NCBI RefSeq assembly: GCF_029962835.1
Contig: NC_080586.1
Location: 65,852,001 to 65,916,000 of the forward strand
Direction: 5' to 3'
DNA: 64,000 nucleotides
From: Magnolia sinica
Taxonomy: Eukaryota > Streptophyta > Magnoliopsida > Magnoliales > Magnoliaceae
Translations under genes and position numbers: made by a program
The notes under the pieces: model-generated
Database searches by the model: none
What the model was told of the DNA's origin: nothing
Seen by the model: only the letters and a program-made list of their open reading frames with translations
Shown: positions 45,075-55,685 of the stretch, one piece after another
How the letters are laid out: every line of letters begins with the position of its first letter
Position numbering within the stretch: position 1 is the stretch's first letter

Positions 45075-45571
45075 TGTGGGACTTAATCTATATGCGGAAT
45101 AGGCCCACAAATCTGTCTGTGCATGGGACATGGCGATCAGGGGTTCAGATAGCTTACCTAGCTGAGACGCCGCCATGGAAGCCGGATAAGAACACCAGAA
45201 TACCAGAATTCCTTTAGAGCTTAGGATCTTCCTCTCCTTCACACCCTTTCTGCAAATCAGTAGATGGGACTCGAATTTCTACTGTGGTGTAAGATTGAGG
45301 ACCCATCTCTCTTTTATAGAGTCTGTGGAGAGGGAGTTTGAAACCCATCACAACTCTCTCCCATGCTCCACATTGTGGCATCCTAGTACAACTCAAATTA
45401 CTGTCTGCGTAAGACAGTTATAACATTCCAGCCCTAGTACGCAAAGCTGCGCAGATAGACTGCGCAGTGCATCACCTGAAGTGGGGCCCACTGTTCTACT
45501 CAATCATCCAGTCCAACTGAATGGCAATCCAAACCGTTGATCAGTAAGGCCCACTAAACAGAGTTCTTACA
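45075..45571 (-). repeat. 5' LTR of the copia element
   Basis: 497 bp, collinear with the copy at 37995-38493, including the minus-strand TATA box ctataaaagag near 45310-45322. It ends at 45571 and is followed by the tggca duplication. Confidence 0.93.
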
Positions 45572-45665
45572 TGGCATCCGCCTTACTTTTGCTCTCATGT
45601 CCTAAGCATTAGTTGGCAAAATGGATGGACGGTGTGGATTTCTCACAAATATCTTGATGGCCCCA

Positions 45666-47173
45666 CTTAGCTTCCTTTTCACGGTCATCAATGTGTCTGA
45701 TAACACTTTAAGGGTATAGGGTTTAGGATTTAGGATTTAGGATTTACTTGGATTTAAAAGTAAATAAGTGTATATCAAATTCAAGTATCTATTTTTGCCT
45801 TGCCACGACGATCTATATGGAAGGGGAGTCTTTGGAATGCTTTCCTTTTGAGAATAAATAATAATAGAGAATGGTCTTTGCAGTAGGTTTGCTTTATATA
45901 GGTGAAGGTTTGATTTCCCTCCTTAACTTTATCCAATACACGTGGTAGTGGGTGATTGCGTGTATCCACAGGATTAGCCTTACTTCCAAAAAGAGGTGGG
46001 GATACCCAGTGTCTTCCGAAAAAAGAATGCCTTTTCTTTATTTTTTGTGGGATTTTAGAAGGCAGCCTTAGATTTTGCATTAGGAGATATTTCAAATACT
46101 CCATTGAGGGTACTTTGGCACCTTGGCTTTGGAAGTATATCAGTGTATTTTAAATCTCGGTAACTACTCTGTGTTAGTTAGACCTGGATTTGGAGGTAAA
46201 TAGAATCAGAAAATTTTAAAATACACCCTTTTGGTATGTTTTGAAATGTTGATAAAATGTTGGAAATACGGTATAATCCAAATGATATGTTTTGAAATGT
46301 TAACCCCACTTAAGAATTGATCAAATAGCTATTTTGGAAGGTTTATTAGTTATGGTTTGAAGGCTCCAGTTGCACTCCGAGTCGACTCGGACAAGGTCAG
46401 GCCCGTCTGAGTGGGGCGGTTGATAAACCCTGACTCTGGCAAGTTACAACTTGACTCGGGACCAATGAATCAGTCCTAGTTGCTGAGTCTTTTAAACATG
46501 ATCCTAATCTATCTATTAATCAAGTAACTCAACACATACATATGACATTTCGAAAACTTAAAAATAAAAATCAAAACCAGTGGTCTGCATGCAAGATGCA
46601 TGTTTTTTGCAACGGTTGATTAGAACGGACGGTAGTCCAGGCCGAACTAAAATAAACTAGGTCCAAGCCCAATATAAAAATAATCGTGCCAGGGTTTGGG
46701 CTAGTCCATGCTCGACCCAGAAAGTTATATTAGACTCGTTTGTTTTGTACATCAGAGTTTCCAAACAGCGTGGCCCACCTGATGAAAAGCTGGGATATCG
46801 ATGCTGTTTTGGCAGGTGTACTTGGCCTCCCTAGTCATGTGCTTTGAGACTGCATGTTTTAGTTTCAGGAACGCGTGTCAACGTGGCTATTGTATCCAAA
46901 TCTGACACGTTTATCCAGTAGAGTCTCCCATGGACGGTCCACGTAATGTGGGCCACACTTACGTCGAATGCTAACCTTCCACATCTAGTTTTCTTTATAG
47001 GCATGGCCCACCTGAAGAGAGGAAAGGACTGAATTTTGGGTTTGAATGTGACAGCTGAAGTGCTTCCCCAGCGTAGACCATTTGGCGCTTGTCTAACAGT
47101 TCCGTAGACCCCACATGTAAAGCATCATAGAATGTAAGAGATATGCGATATGTGAAATATATATATATATATA
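45666..47173. other. Unassigned sequence, no gene
   Basis: No coding region. It includes a ggattta repeat run (45715-45750) and a copy of the 'taggtttgctttatataggtg' segment (about 45880), which is related to 30285-30395. Gtggcccacctgatgaaaag words (46770) are shared with 36950. It ends in a TA run (47157-47173) into which the next element is inserted. Confidence 0.4.
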
Positions 47174-47750
47174 GAGTCCGGATCCTCTGCCTCCCGCAAT
47201 CTCATTGGTCCACCTCACCGCTCCTGCCACGTAGGACTAGCCCATCTGTTTCCGTTTCATATTTAAAAAAAGAGTCCGGATCCTCTGCCTCCGGGAGGCA
47301 GAGAGTCTCTGTCTCCCGCAATCTCATTGGTCCACCTCACTGCTCCTGCCACGTAGGACTAGCCCATCTGTTTCCGTTTCATATTTAAAAAATAAAAAGA
47401 AAAAAAAGAAAAAACCGAAAATCTCTCTGCCGTCTTCCCTAACGGCAATGGCACCACTAACGGCACTTTCCATTTCCGGTTCCGGAGATTTTTCAGAGAT
47501 TTCTTCTTCTCTCGTTTCTAATTTCAAATTCTTTCCTTTTACAGATGGATCTCATCAAATAGGAAGAAAAAGAGGGGTTTTTCCTTTTGACGATCGGAGG
47601 CCCTCTTTCCCCAATCTCTCACAATCCCTCTCGCCCATTTTCCACCGAGCAGCCGATAGTCGATTTCTACTATTTCGTCTATTCATCCATCGAAGATCCA
47701 CCCCACTTCACAGGTATTTTAATTTTTAATTTTTATTTTTTACAGATTAT
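47174..47750 (+). repeat. Left terminal inverted repeat, with its outer 98 bp duplicated
   Basis: The outermost 98 bp (47174-47271) is followed by a second copy of the terminus (47272 onward), which is the one that matches the right TIR in full, including the extra gggaggcagagagtctctg. The repeat then runs through a polyA/AG stretch, an ATG (47448) and an open frame. Next come an acceptor-like ccttttacag|atgg (47544), a donor-like ttcacag|gtattt (47713/47714), and a T-rich tract ending near 47750. Confidence 0.85.
47448..47729 (+). other. Conserved open frame in the left TIR
   Basis: A frame of 93 codons starts MAPLTALSISGSGDFSEISS and is Ser/Arg/Phe-rich. The right TIR encodes the same peptide, inverted, with only a few substitutions, and no stops intervene up to the shared donor-like site at 47714. 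It resembles no protein I know. It may be an untranslated or first-exon segment of a TIR-driven transcript rather than a gene. Confidence 0.4.
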
Positions 47751-47824
47751 TTTTTTTTATATATTTGATTGTTTTAATCCCTTTTTTTTAGGACCATTTG
47801 GTTTAAAAATTTATCCCTTATCCA

Positions 47825-48070
47825 TCTTTGTGGCTGGAGCATCTAATGAATTGACAGCTTGATTTTTCCCAACCAGGTCATCTTTGTGGCTGGAGCATCA
47901 GGTGCACTTCCCTGATGTCTCCCATGGTGCAAAACAGCAGAATGTCTTAGTGGCCCATCTAATGAATTGACAGCCTGATTTTCCCCAACCAGGTCATCTT
48001 TGTGGCTGGAGCATCAGGTGCACTTCCCAGATGTCTCCCATGGTGCAAAACAGCAGAATGTCTTAGTAGA
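47825..48070 (+). repeat. Two tandem copies of a 122-bp segment
   Basis: tcatctttgtggctggagca occurs three times (from about 47824, 47878 and 47995). The two full copies share 'cagatgtctcccatggtgca' and aaaacagcagaatgtcttag, and each spacer contains atctaatgaattgacagc and ccaaccagg. The origin is not recognised. Confidence 0.8.
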
Positions 48071-48360
48071 TTCTGAAAACTGACTGTTCCCGGTCATGGC
48101 CTACTTCCAGCTTCAAAGGCATGAGCTTAATAATCTTCCCAGACACTTCCATGGAGAATCGTATGGAACATAACTGCCACATGTCTTGAGCTTTGTTTTC
48201 CTCAAAACAAAGGAGACATCTCTTTATTTATGTTATGCTTCGGTGCAATGGGATTTGCTTATTAGAAGTAGTTCTGGAACTATCAAATTAAGCGTTTTTT
48301 TTTTTTTTTTCTCCTGTTTTCTTTTGAATGCCTAAGCTTGTACTCCTTGCTTTCATATAG

Positions 48361-48556
48361 GTCTTAGCAAATGAAGTAAACATCGGGTATGAGGATATTG
48401 GCAATCAGCAGGCAAGTGATCTCTCCTGCTCCCTACTGAATTTTGATGTCTCCATCCAGGGCAGTATATGATATATCATTACTTACAATCTACAGGTTCT
48501 GAAGTTTAATGGGACTCGGATCAGAAATATATGGCACCTAGCACATCTTGTTGACT
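48361..48556 (+). pseudogene. DEG9: Captured DEG9-like protease fragment, two exons
   Basis: Exon 48361-48411 encodes VLANEVNIGYEDIGNQQ and exon 48496-48556 encodes VLKFNGTRIRNIWHLAHLVD. Read together these match the C-terminal PDZ-side region of plant DEG9 (nuclear/nucleolar DegP-family serine protease), just before its KDKYLVFEF segment. The first exon is preceded by tttcatatag and followed by cag|gcaagt, a GC-type donor; the second is preceded by atctacag and followed by gact|gtaagc. The protease domain is absent. Retention of introns indicates capture of genomic DNA. Upstream 48070-48360 may include further decayed intron or exon. Confidence 0.8.
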
Positions 48557-48859
48557 GTAAGCACTCTGCTGACCGTTATTTGTCCTGGAACTATATGGTC
48601 CTAGGCCTCAGCGATTGTACTGTTTGCTCTGGCTCACAATTGTGAATGTGGGGCCCATGGTTTGGTGATCAGATTCCAGACCATTGATCTGATGGGCCAA
48701 AGCATGGATGAGGGATCCAAAAGGTTTTTCAGATTTGAAGATCCTGCTCTTAGATCTTTGGCCCCATTGAATGTGGACCATTGCCATAATTCTTTTCCCA
48801 ACCATCTCTGTGGGCCCACTGCTTGAAAGTTTAGGACCAAATGGAGCCTAAGTCCCTTT

Positions 48860-49145
48860 TTAAACATATTAGATTCATTTGGTCGTCACAAGCCAAATGG
48901 AGCCTAAACCTCTTTTTAACTCTGCCAATGCAATTCCTTGCATTGCCGGTCCCAAGCCCGGGTAAAGGAGGAGGGAGAATGAGCATTAAGATGAGTTGTG
49001 TACTATTCATTCATTTGTATGATTGCAGCAGGTATTTTGAAGATATTGTTTTGATTGATTCAGTTCTGTTTTTCATTGCAGTTTGTGGTCTGTTTGCCAT
49101 ACATTCCATTCATAAGTTCACCCATATCCAGAAAATAAGACCATT
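48860..49145 (+). other. Unassigned insert with a recurrent plant repeat word
   Basis: A stretch with gcattgccggtcccaagccc and gggtaaaggaggaggga (about 48942-48978) lies between the DEG9-like and myosin fragments. This word is familiar from dispersed plant repeats. The open frame here shows no domain I recognise. Confidence 0.35.
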
Positions 49146-49154
49146 CTAAAACAC

Positions 49155-49601
49155 AGGCGGTTCACACGACACCCAATGATTGGGATGGGAAGCTCGCCAT
49201 GCTAGAAATGCAATTGGACGAGATGCAGCTTCAATTCAAAGAAACTGAAAAGATGATAGTGAAGGAACAAGAGGCTATGAAGGAAGCAACAAACCTAATT
49301 CCTGTCATACATGAGGTCCCAGTCATTGAAAGTGTGCTGTTGGATAAACTCATGACCTTTGAAAATGACATACTGAAGGCGGGATTGCCATCTCAAGGAG
49401 TTTTGTGATGATTAACATAACATTTCAAATTAGTTTGCCTAAATTCCATGGGTGAACATGCATTTGCATTTCTAGCTACTTGCGATATTTATGTCACTCA
49501 CCATTAATTTATCGTAGGCCATGCTGAGCTCACTGGAAAAGAAGTTAGATGAAAGTGAAAGAAAGTGTGAAGAAACACAGAGGCTTAGTGAAGAAAGGCT
49601 T
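49155..49601 (+). pseudogene. Captured myosin XI fragment, two exons of the coiled-coil region
   Basis: Exon about 49155-49378 encodes EMQLDEMQLQFKETEKM, VKEQEAMKEA and IPVIHEVPVIESVLLDKL, ending LK. Exon 49518-49601 encodes AMLSSLEKKLDESERKCEET and QRLSEERL. These match the region of plant class XI myosin heavy chain just after the IQ motifs: QEMQLQFKE, VPVIQEVPVI and SLEKKIDETEKKYEE in family members. Acceptors are aacacag (49155) and atcgtag (49517). The first donor is aag|gcggga, a GC form. After 49601 the similarity stops in mid-exon. No motor or tail domain is present. Confidence 0.85.
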
Positions 49602-49919
49602 TGTATGGGGTACTATTAATTATTTGTATGGGGCCCCAATGAAAAGGATCCTGTTGTTATTTGATAGATGTTGGCATGTCCACAGTTGGTTTCCATTGCA
49701 CTATTTACTCATTTGGTGTCAATGTGTAGTATCTGAATATTTTACGAAATGTTGTCCAACTACAGATCATGTGCAAGATTCCCTTACAATGGGATTGTGG
49801 GTTTGTGAAATGTCTATAGAAATTGGATATCCTTGAACTCAAAATCAATCTGTAATCATGACCTTAAGCCCTCTAATGTCATAAGGATTAATCAGGTTGA
49901 GTGCAACCTCAAGGAGTAA

Positions 49920-49985
49920 TCAGCTACGGATCTAATCTGTAGCTAAATATATTGCTACGGATTTTATCCGTAGCTTTTTATCCTC
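49920..49985. repeat. GCTACGGAT hairpin repeats
   Basis: agctacggatctaatctgtagct (49921-49943) and gctacggattttatccgtagc (49954-49974) are two adjacent hairpins with the same stem word. Such words occur near the ends of some plant DNA transposons (CACTA type), but no terminus is visible here. Confidence 0.6.
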
Positions 49986-50109
49986 TTTCTGGTACTGTAT
50001 ATTTCGAATTTCTTCACATATTTATTTTATTAAATTTCAACTAAAGAGGCCTCATCTCCAAGATTGCTCATGTTAACGCCTGAATGATTGGATTTTCTTT
50101 TCAATTTAA

Positions 50110-51795
50110 TTGGCAACCCCTTCACTTTATCTAATGAACCCCGTCACTTTATCCAGTAATCCAGTCACTGTCTAGCATTGTTGTGTTTATTTAACCCATA
50201 TCCAAATAATAACTAGCTAGCATGCAAATACATGTCCGGCAACCCATCACTTTTTTCAACAATCTTATGACAAGAACTTAGATAGCATGTTTGGCTTTAT
50301 TGAGGCATATGTGGTCTGTCCGAAGACTATCAATAAGCCCTTTCTACCCTATCGAGACAAGAATCACACTCTCATCTTTCCAACCGAGGAATTTGTTGGA
50401 GTGTACTTTGTCTATTGAACCCCGTCACTTTGTCCGACAACCCGTCACTTTTTTCAACAATCTAATGGTTGGGTTGGATTGCAACATCGTCACTGTTTCT
50501 AGTGAACCCCGTCACTTTGCACTGCAACTTCGTCACTTTATCTATTGAACCCCGTCACTTTGCACTGCAACTTCGTCATTTGGTCTATTGAACCCCGTCA
50601 CTTTGCACTGCAACTTCGTCACTTTGTCTATTGAACCCCGTCACTTTGTTCGGCAACCCGTCACTTTTTTCAACAAACTAATGGTTGGGTTGGATTGCAA
50701 CATCGTCACTGTTTCTAGTGAACCCCGTCACTTTGTATAAGTGAACCCCGTCACTTTGCACTACAACCCCGTTACTTTGTCTATTGAACTCCGTCACTTT
50801 GCACTGCAATTTTGTCACTTTGTCTATTGAACCCCATCACTTTGTTTGGCAACCCGTCACTTTTTTCAACAATCTAATGGTTGGGTTGGATTGCAACATC
50901 GTCACTATTTCTAGTGAACCCCGTTACTTTGTATAAGTGAACCCTGTCACTTTGCACTACAACCCCGTCACTTTGTCTATTGAACCCCGTCACTTTGCAC
51001 TGCAACTTCGTCACTTTGTCTATTGAACCCTGTCACTTTGCACTGCAACTTCGTCACTTTGTCTATTGAACCCCGTCACTTTGCACTCGTCACTTTGTCT
51101 ATTGAACCCCATCACTTTGTTCGGCAACCCGTCACTTTTTTCAACAATCTAATGGTTAGGTTGGATTGCAACATCGTCACTGTTTCTAGTGAACCCCGTC
51201 ACTTTGCACTGCAACTTCGTCACTTTATCTATTGAACCCTGTCACTTTGCACTGCAACTTCGTCATTTGGTCTATTGAACCTTGTCACTTTGTACTGCAA
51301 CTTCGTCACTTTGTCTATTGAACCCCGTTACTTTGTTCGGCAACCCGTCACTTTTTTCAACAAATTAATGGTTGGGTTGGATTGCAACATCGTCACTGTT
51401 TCTAGTGAACCCCATCACTTTGTATAATTGAACCCCGTCACTTTGCACTACAACCCCGTTACTTTGTCTATTGAACCCCGTCACTTTGCACTGCAATTTC
51501 GTCACTTTGTTCGGCAACCCGTCACTTTTTTTAACAATCTAATGGTTGGGTTGGATTGCAACATCGTCACTATTTCTAGTGAACCCCGTCACTTTGTCTA
51601 TTGAACCCCGTCACTTTGCACTGCAACCCCGTCACTTTGCACTGCAACCTCGTCCTTTGCACTGCAACCTCGTCACTTTGTCTAGTGAACCCCGTCACTT
51701 TGTCTAGTGAATCTCATCACTTTGTAATATAACCTCGTCAATTCATTAAGTGGAACCAGGTCACTTTGTCCGGCAACCTGTCACTTTTTTCAACA
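50110..51795. repeat. Minisatellite with higher-order structure (cccGTCACTTTGtctattgaa)
   Basis: About 60 units of roughly 20-24 bp, all built on GTCACTTTG with two flanks (tctattgaacccc and cactgcaacttc), fill 50400-51795; outliers begin at 50110. A longer block with 'ggcaacccgtcacttttttc', aacaatctaatggttggg and ttggattgcaacatcgtcac recurs about six times (near 50440, 50655, 50850, 51125, 51340 and 51510), at 170-275 bp intervals. This gives a higher-order period. The reading frames here are repeat translations. The array lies between the myosin fragment and a foldback relic. Confidence 0.92.
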
Positions 51796-51799
51796 ATCT

Positions 51800-52160
51800 A
51801 ATGGGTAAAAATGAAGCAAGTCCGAAGATCCAGTGGACCACACCGAAGGAAGCTGTAGTGATAATGACACCCACCGTTGAAACCTTTCTAAGGGCTATCG
51901 TGATTTTTTTTTTTTTACCATCCAACCTATTCATAAGGTCATGTAGACATGGATGAAGTGGAAAAAAAATATGTGATATTTGATCCGAAACTTATCCAGC
52001 TCCCAAGAAGTTTGTAATGGTGTACGTTAAATCCCCACTTTGTGGTCCACTTAAGCCCTTTACCCGTCTCATTTTTTTGGTTCATACTTTAAAATGATCT
52101 AAGATAAGCGATGGACGGCGTGGATAAAACACTTACATCACCCTGCCGTCGAGTCCCCAT
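51800..52160. mobile_element. Foldback-family copy lacking its left arm
   Basis: aaaaatgaagcaagtccgaa, agtggaccacaccgaagg, cacccaccgttgaaacc, accatccaacctattcataa, gtccacttaagccc and gatggacggcgtggat appear in family order. The left terminal arm is missing: the minisatellite unit caacaatctaatggg runs straight into the copy at about 51800. The array may therefore have consumed the arm. Confidence 0.7.
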
Positions 52161-53930
52161 ACCCTTCTTATGCCCTGAAGATTTCTATAAATAACGAAAT
52201 GGCCTTGACATTCATATTTTATACTCTGGCAGAGTTGGAAGCTTGATACACAGGCACTCAGGAAATTTACTCAGGTCATATGTTCAAAGTCAAAACATTT
52301 TAATGGTGAAAGTCATGTTTCTTAGTCACGATCTCAAAGATCAGATTTGTTGAGAAATCCTAACCGCGGATTGATGGAAGCTTAATTTTTGTTTCCTGAT
52401 GCATCTAAACCGGGTCCTGACAGTTTAATTTGAATTAATTTTAAGCCATGTGTGCATTTTTTAATAATTTCTAAGCGCATGCATATCACCCATCACACAC
52501 GGTCAGAGTATCTATTCTCTTCTATTTACAACTTTATATGTTTGCTACCATACATGCGGATGCACTGAAATTTTTGCCCAGCATCAGTTGCGTAACTAGG
52601 ATAATCACTGCTATCGCTGATGTATGAATCCTGTGCATAGTTCTGCAGTTATAATATGGGCCTAAAGTATCCAAAGTTGACATTTCAAGCCTGCCTGGTA
52701 GATAACTAATTAATATTAATGTGGGTCTGACCCTACAAACCAAATTTGTTGATTTTAATCCCACAGGGCTTCCTACTTTAAAGCAAGAATGAAACTTGAT
52801 AGTTCAATTCATACAATTCAAATCAAAACTTGTAGACTCCAATTGAACAATTTGAATTGTCCATTAAATCCAAAACACATTTAACAGGCCACCACACAAA
52901 AAAGAAAAAAGAAAAAAACAGAAGCCTTTATCAATCCTTGATTTGGCCCTATTGCACCTGTTGCCTGATTTGGCTTTATTGTATTGACAGGATGATCCAA
53001 TCCATAACTTGGATACTCTAATTGAACAATCTAAACTGTTAACAGGCTACCATGCAACAATTGCATTCATTGGACCTATAAAAAAAAAAAAAAAACTCCT
53101 GAGAAGATCATCCCCAACCACATATGAGCAGAAAGAGCTCCATATAGCCGTTATACTCCTTGCGAATTGTCATCAACCGACAAGCCTGTCAAAAGAAAAA
53201 AAATAAAATTGAAAGAAATGAAAGAACTTAGAAACATGCTTCTTATCAAATGATTTATTTTGCACATGATTTTCTTCCTGCTTATGAAATGATTTATATT
53301 GCACATGATTTTCTTCCTGCTTAAAAATGATCATCAACCATAATTCAAGATACAAAATTGATGATTAAGATGATCTAATCCTAATGCACCCAATCAATGA
53401 AAGCAATAGTTTTTAAACATCCACCTAGCAGGACCTACCATGGTAAAAACTAATTAATCTTAAAAATGTTCTATGCACTACAATCTAGCCTTCGTGAATG
53501 ATTCACTAACAACCTTCAATATCAGCTTGGAGCCATGAACATAGATGCTCCCTTTTACAGTACCTGTAAGATAGCAATCATATGACAGGCAGCCCCAATG
53601 CTTTCACTGATAAAGGAGAATTTTGGCCTGAATTCCATCCACAACAAGACCCATCATGAATACAAGCAAAGCATATTTGCATCTCTCAACAACTATGATA
53701 ATAATAAAAAATAAAATCAAAGCACATACCTTCCATTAAAAAGAGCAACATGATTGTAAGTATGTTTCATACCTTTACATGTCACATTACTGTGGTGTAA
53801 TCATTTTGCCCAGCATGAGTTGTGCAACCAACTTTTTTCGTTCAAAATTCATTGGCCCCTGATGATGAAAGTGGATCGTAAGTATGTTTCATAAATTTTG
53901 TATAAGAAAAAGGAAAAAGAAAAAGAAAAT
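52161..53930. other. Unassigned interior of the Pack-MULE-like element
   Basis: AT-rich DNA with no recognisable exons on either strand. A local duplication of 'ttttgcacatgattttcttc' and ctgctta(t/a)aaatgat lies at 53258-53330. The minus strand between 53700 and 53930 may hold further exons or 3' sequence of the Ulp1-like piece, but I could not identify them. Confidence 0.35.
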
Positions 53931-53934
53931 TTAC

Positions 53935-54181
53935 CGAGTTGAAATCAAATATATCTCCACGGGAAAGACATTCCATAAATTTCATTAAGTAGACACCACA
54001 ATCAACCCTGCTAATACCATACAAAGATAGATAAATATCATTAAATAAGAGTAAATTCATATTTTAAATGGAAAATGACTTACGAATTTGGTTGCTGGGT
54101 GCATTCTTGGTATATAGAGACAGTAAATCCATCACATTCTATTTCACAATTTTTTAATAAATGGATCTTCAAACGTGAAAC
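53935..54181 (-). pseudogene. Ulp1-like (peptidase C48) fragment, two exons
   Basis: On the minus strand, exon 54181-54084 (acceptor aaatgtag, donor aattc|gtaagt) encodes VSRLKIHLLKNC, ECDGFTV and YQECTQQPNS. Exon 54007-53935 (acceptor attagcag, donor actcg|gtaaat) encodes VDCGVYLMKFMECLSRGD and IFDF. Spliced, the joint gives the Gln and Cys region of the SUMO-protease-like C48 family, with the catalytic Cys in DCGVY and the oxyanion Gln six residues before it. The His/Asp part is not visible upstream. Ulp1-like domains are repeatedly found inside plant Mutator-like elements, which supports the MULE assignment. Confidence 0.75.
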
Positions 54182-54903
54182 CTACATTTATAGTGAAGAA
54201 GTATTAAGTACTTTCACAATCACAATTTTTTAAGTTGAATGTTCTTCCATTGAACAAAGTAATATACATACCATCGTATTGAACATCCAATTCAACAGTC
54301 CGTTCTTAAGGATATGGTTCTAACCATTGTTATGAACATCCAATTCAACAGTCCGTTCTTAAGGAAGCAGGCTAGCATGCTTTTATCCAGTAGGAATAAG
54401 ATTTTCTAGTCTGTTTATGCTTGCTTTTTCATTTCCTTGATAAATCGGCATAACTCAATTCTTTCCAGATCATGTTACCGTGTTTAAAACATTTCCATGC
54501 AATTTTGTTGTCTGCATTTAATATGGATAATGAGCTAACTAGTTCAGAGAATTAAGGGCAAGCATGTTACTCACACCTGCCAATTTCTTCTCCTTGAAGA
54601 CTATTTATGAGCTAACAGTTAATACTATTAGATCATGTTCATACGAAGGAAAAAAACAACATTATCTCATAAAATCTATTTATGGAAGATCAACAAATTG
54701 TATGTAGACATGCAGGGATTTGTAGATTTTATCCATTTCTCTTAGTCTGAATGAGTAATTAGTTTCTGAAATGGTTAACAGCAAGTTTTCTGTTATGAAG
54801 CAGGAGGAAATTTACACTAGAATCTTTCTGTTAGTATGCAATCTTCACATATACTACAAAGAAATATGTACGAAATTCACTCTTTTTTTTTCTTACTTTG
54901 GAT

Positions 54904-55080
54904 TGTTATCCTCTCATTGCAGCTTATGACCATTCTAAAGGAAATGCAGAAGCAAATGACAGATCGAGCATCTGGAGGTTCAAGATTTAGCAAAACCAAG
55001 ACTGTGATAGAACAATAAGAATTATAAGATAGAAATTTGAAGGAAGAATTTAGCATCTGGAGGTTTAAGATCGAGCAAAA
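54904..55080 (+). other. Possible captured exon, unidentified
   Basis: After a good acceptor (ctctcattgcag), the frame reads LMTILKEMQKQMTDRASGGS and RFSKTKTVIEQ, then stops at 55018. A partial second copy of gcatctggaggttyaagatygagcaaaac follows at about 55052. The Lys/Gln-rich helical look suggests a real protein end, but I do not recognise it. Confidence 0.4.
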
Positions 55081-55262
55081 CTAAGACATTGTGATGATAT
55101 CTTATGATGGAAAATGGATTCACTTGAAAGGGGTTGGAAGCGTACCAGTTAAAAGAGCTCAATCCACCTTTGATTGCTTTAAATTGCTAAGAACTTTATT
55201 TAAATGGATAATCTTTTGTATTTTCCAAAGTTCCATGTAAGTAACTATATATATATATAGCC

Positions 55263-55685
55263 TTGTTTACGATCCTCCTTAAATTACATTGGAACCAAGG
55301 CATAATTCCTATTGGCCAATATATGGTCCTTACTAATTCAACTCAAATAACTGTATTAAGGTTTTCATATCAGAAAAAAGAGAATGGAAACCAAATAAGA
55401 TTCAATCACACTCAATTACTAAAATTCAGGATCTTCTACACATCTGAATGTCAAAAATGCGAAACTGTGTATTGTGTACCATCCTATAAGTTGCTGGCTG
55501 GACTTGTATGTGTTGTAGATTCAGAAAATGAAGAGTCATCCATGTTTCTTGTCTGTGCTGTAGATTCAACTTCAAAGACTCCTATGCCAACTCACATTAC
55601 CACTAGCACCATTGATCTTGTGGTCTTTTGGTGGGTAAGATTCTGTACCTGTGATTTCATTTACCCCTTCTTCCGGAAAACTTAA
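55263..55685 (+). other. Unrecognised open frame of 140 codons
   Basis: The frame contains Cys pairs (ECQKCETVYC) and two similar VDSxNEESSMFLVCAVDST-type segments near its end. No domain is recognised. It lacks obvious splice sites and may be chance or part of a captured gene. Confidence 0.25.

Larger units (their letters stand above)
37990..45576 (-). mobile_element. Complete Ty1/copia retrotransposon (37995-45571), minus strand, duplication tggca
   Basis: Two LTRs of 499 and 497 bp (37995-38493 and 45075-45571) share tgtgggacttaatctata and gagttcttaca ends. They are flanked by tggca on both sides (37990-37994 and 45572-45576). On the minus strand the order is 5' LTR, tRNA-Met-type primer site, an unusually long leader of about 1.97 kb, gag, then integrase, RT and RNase H in the copia order, and the polypurine tract before the 3' LTR. 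I counted about 19 substitutions and one 2-bp indel between the LTRs. At least five stops or lost motif residues make it non-autonomous now. Confidence 0.93.
37683..45665. mobile_element. Second foldback copy, split by the copia element
   Basis: The left part, 37683-37994 (tgggacccactgtg, cgtccattcattttcc, gagcccaaaaata, caatccccactgtttc, ggcccactttgagtttggca), continues at 45577-45665 (tccgccttacttttgctc, atggatggacggtgtggatt, ggccccact). The rest of the interval is the copia insertion with its tggca duplication. Removing the insertion restores the order seen in the intact copy at 37149-37551. Confidence 0.8.

Noticed and set aside
50290-51235. Open frames 50291-50548 and 51023-51235 as genes
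   Set aside because: They translate the GTCACTTTG minisatellite (recurring EPRHFA and LRHF words).
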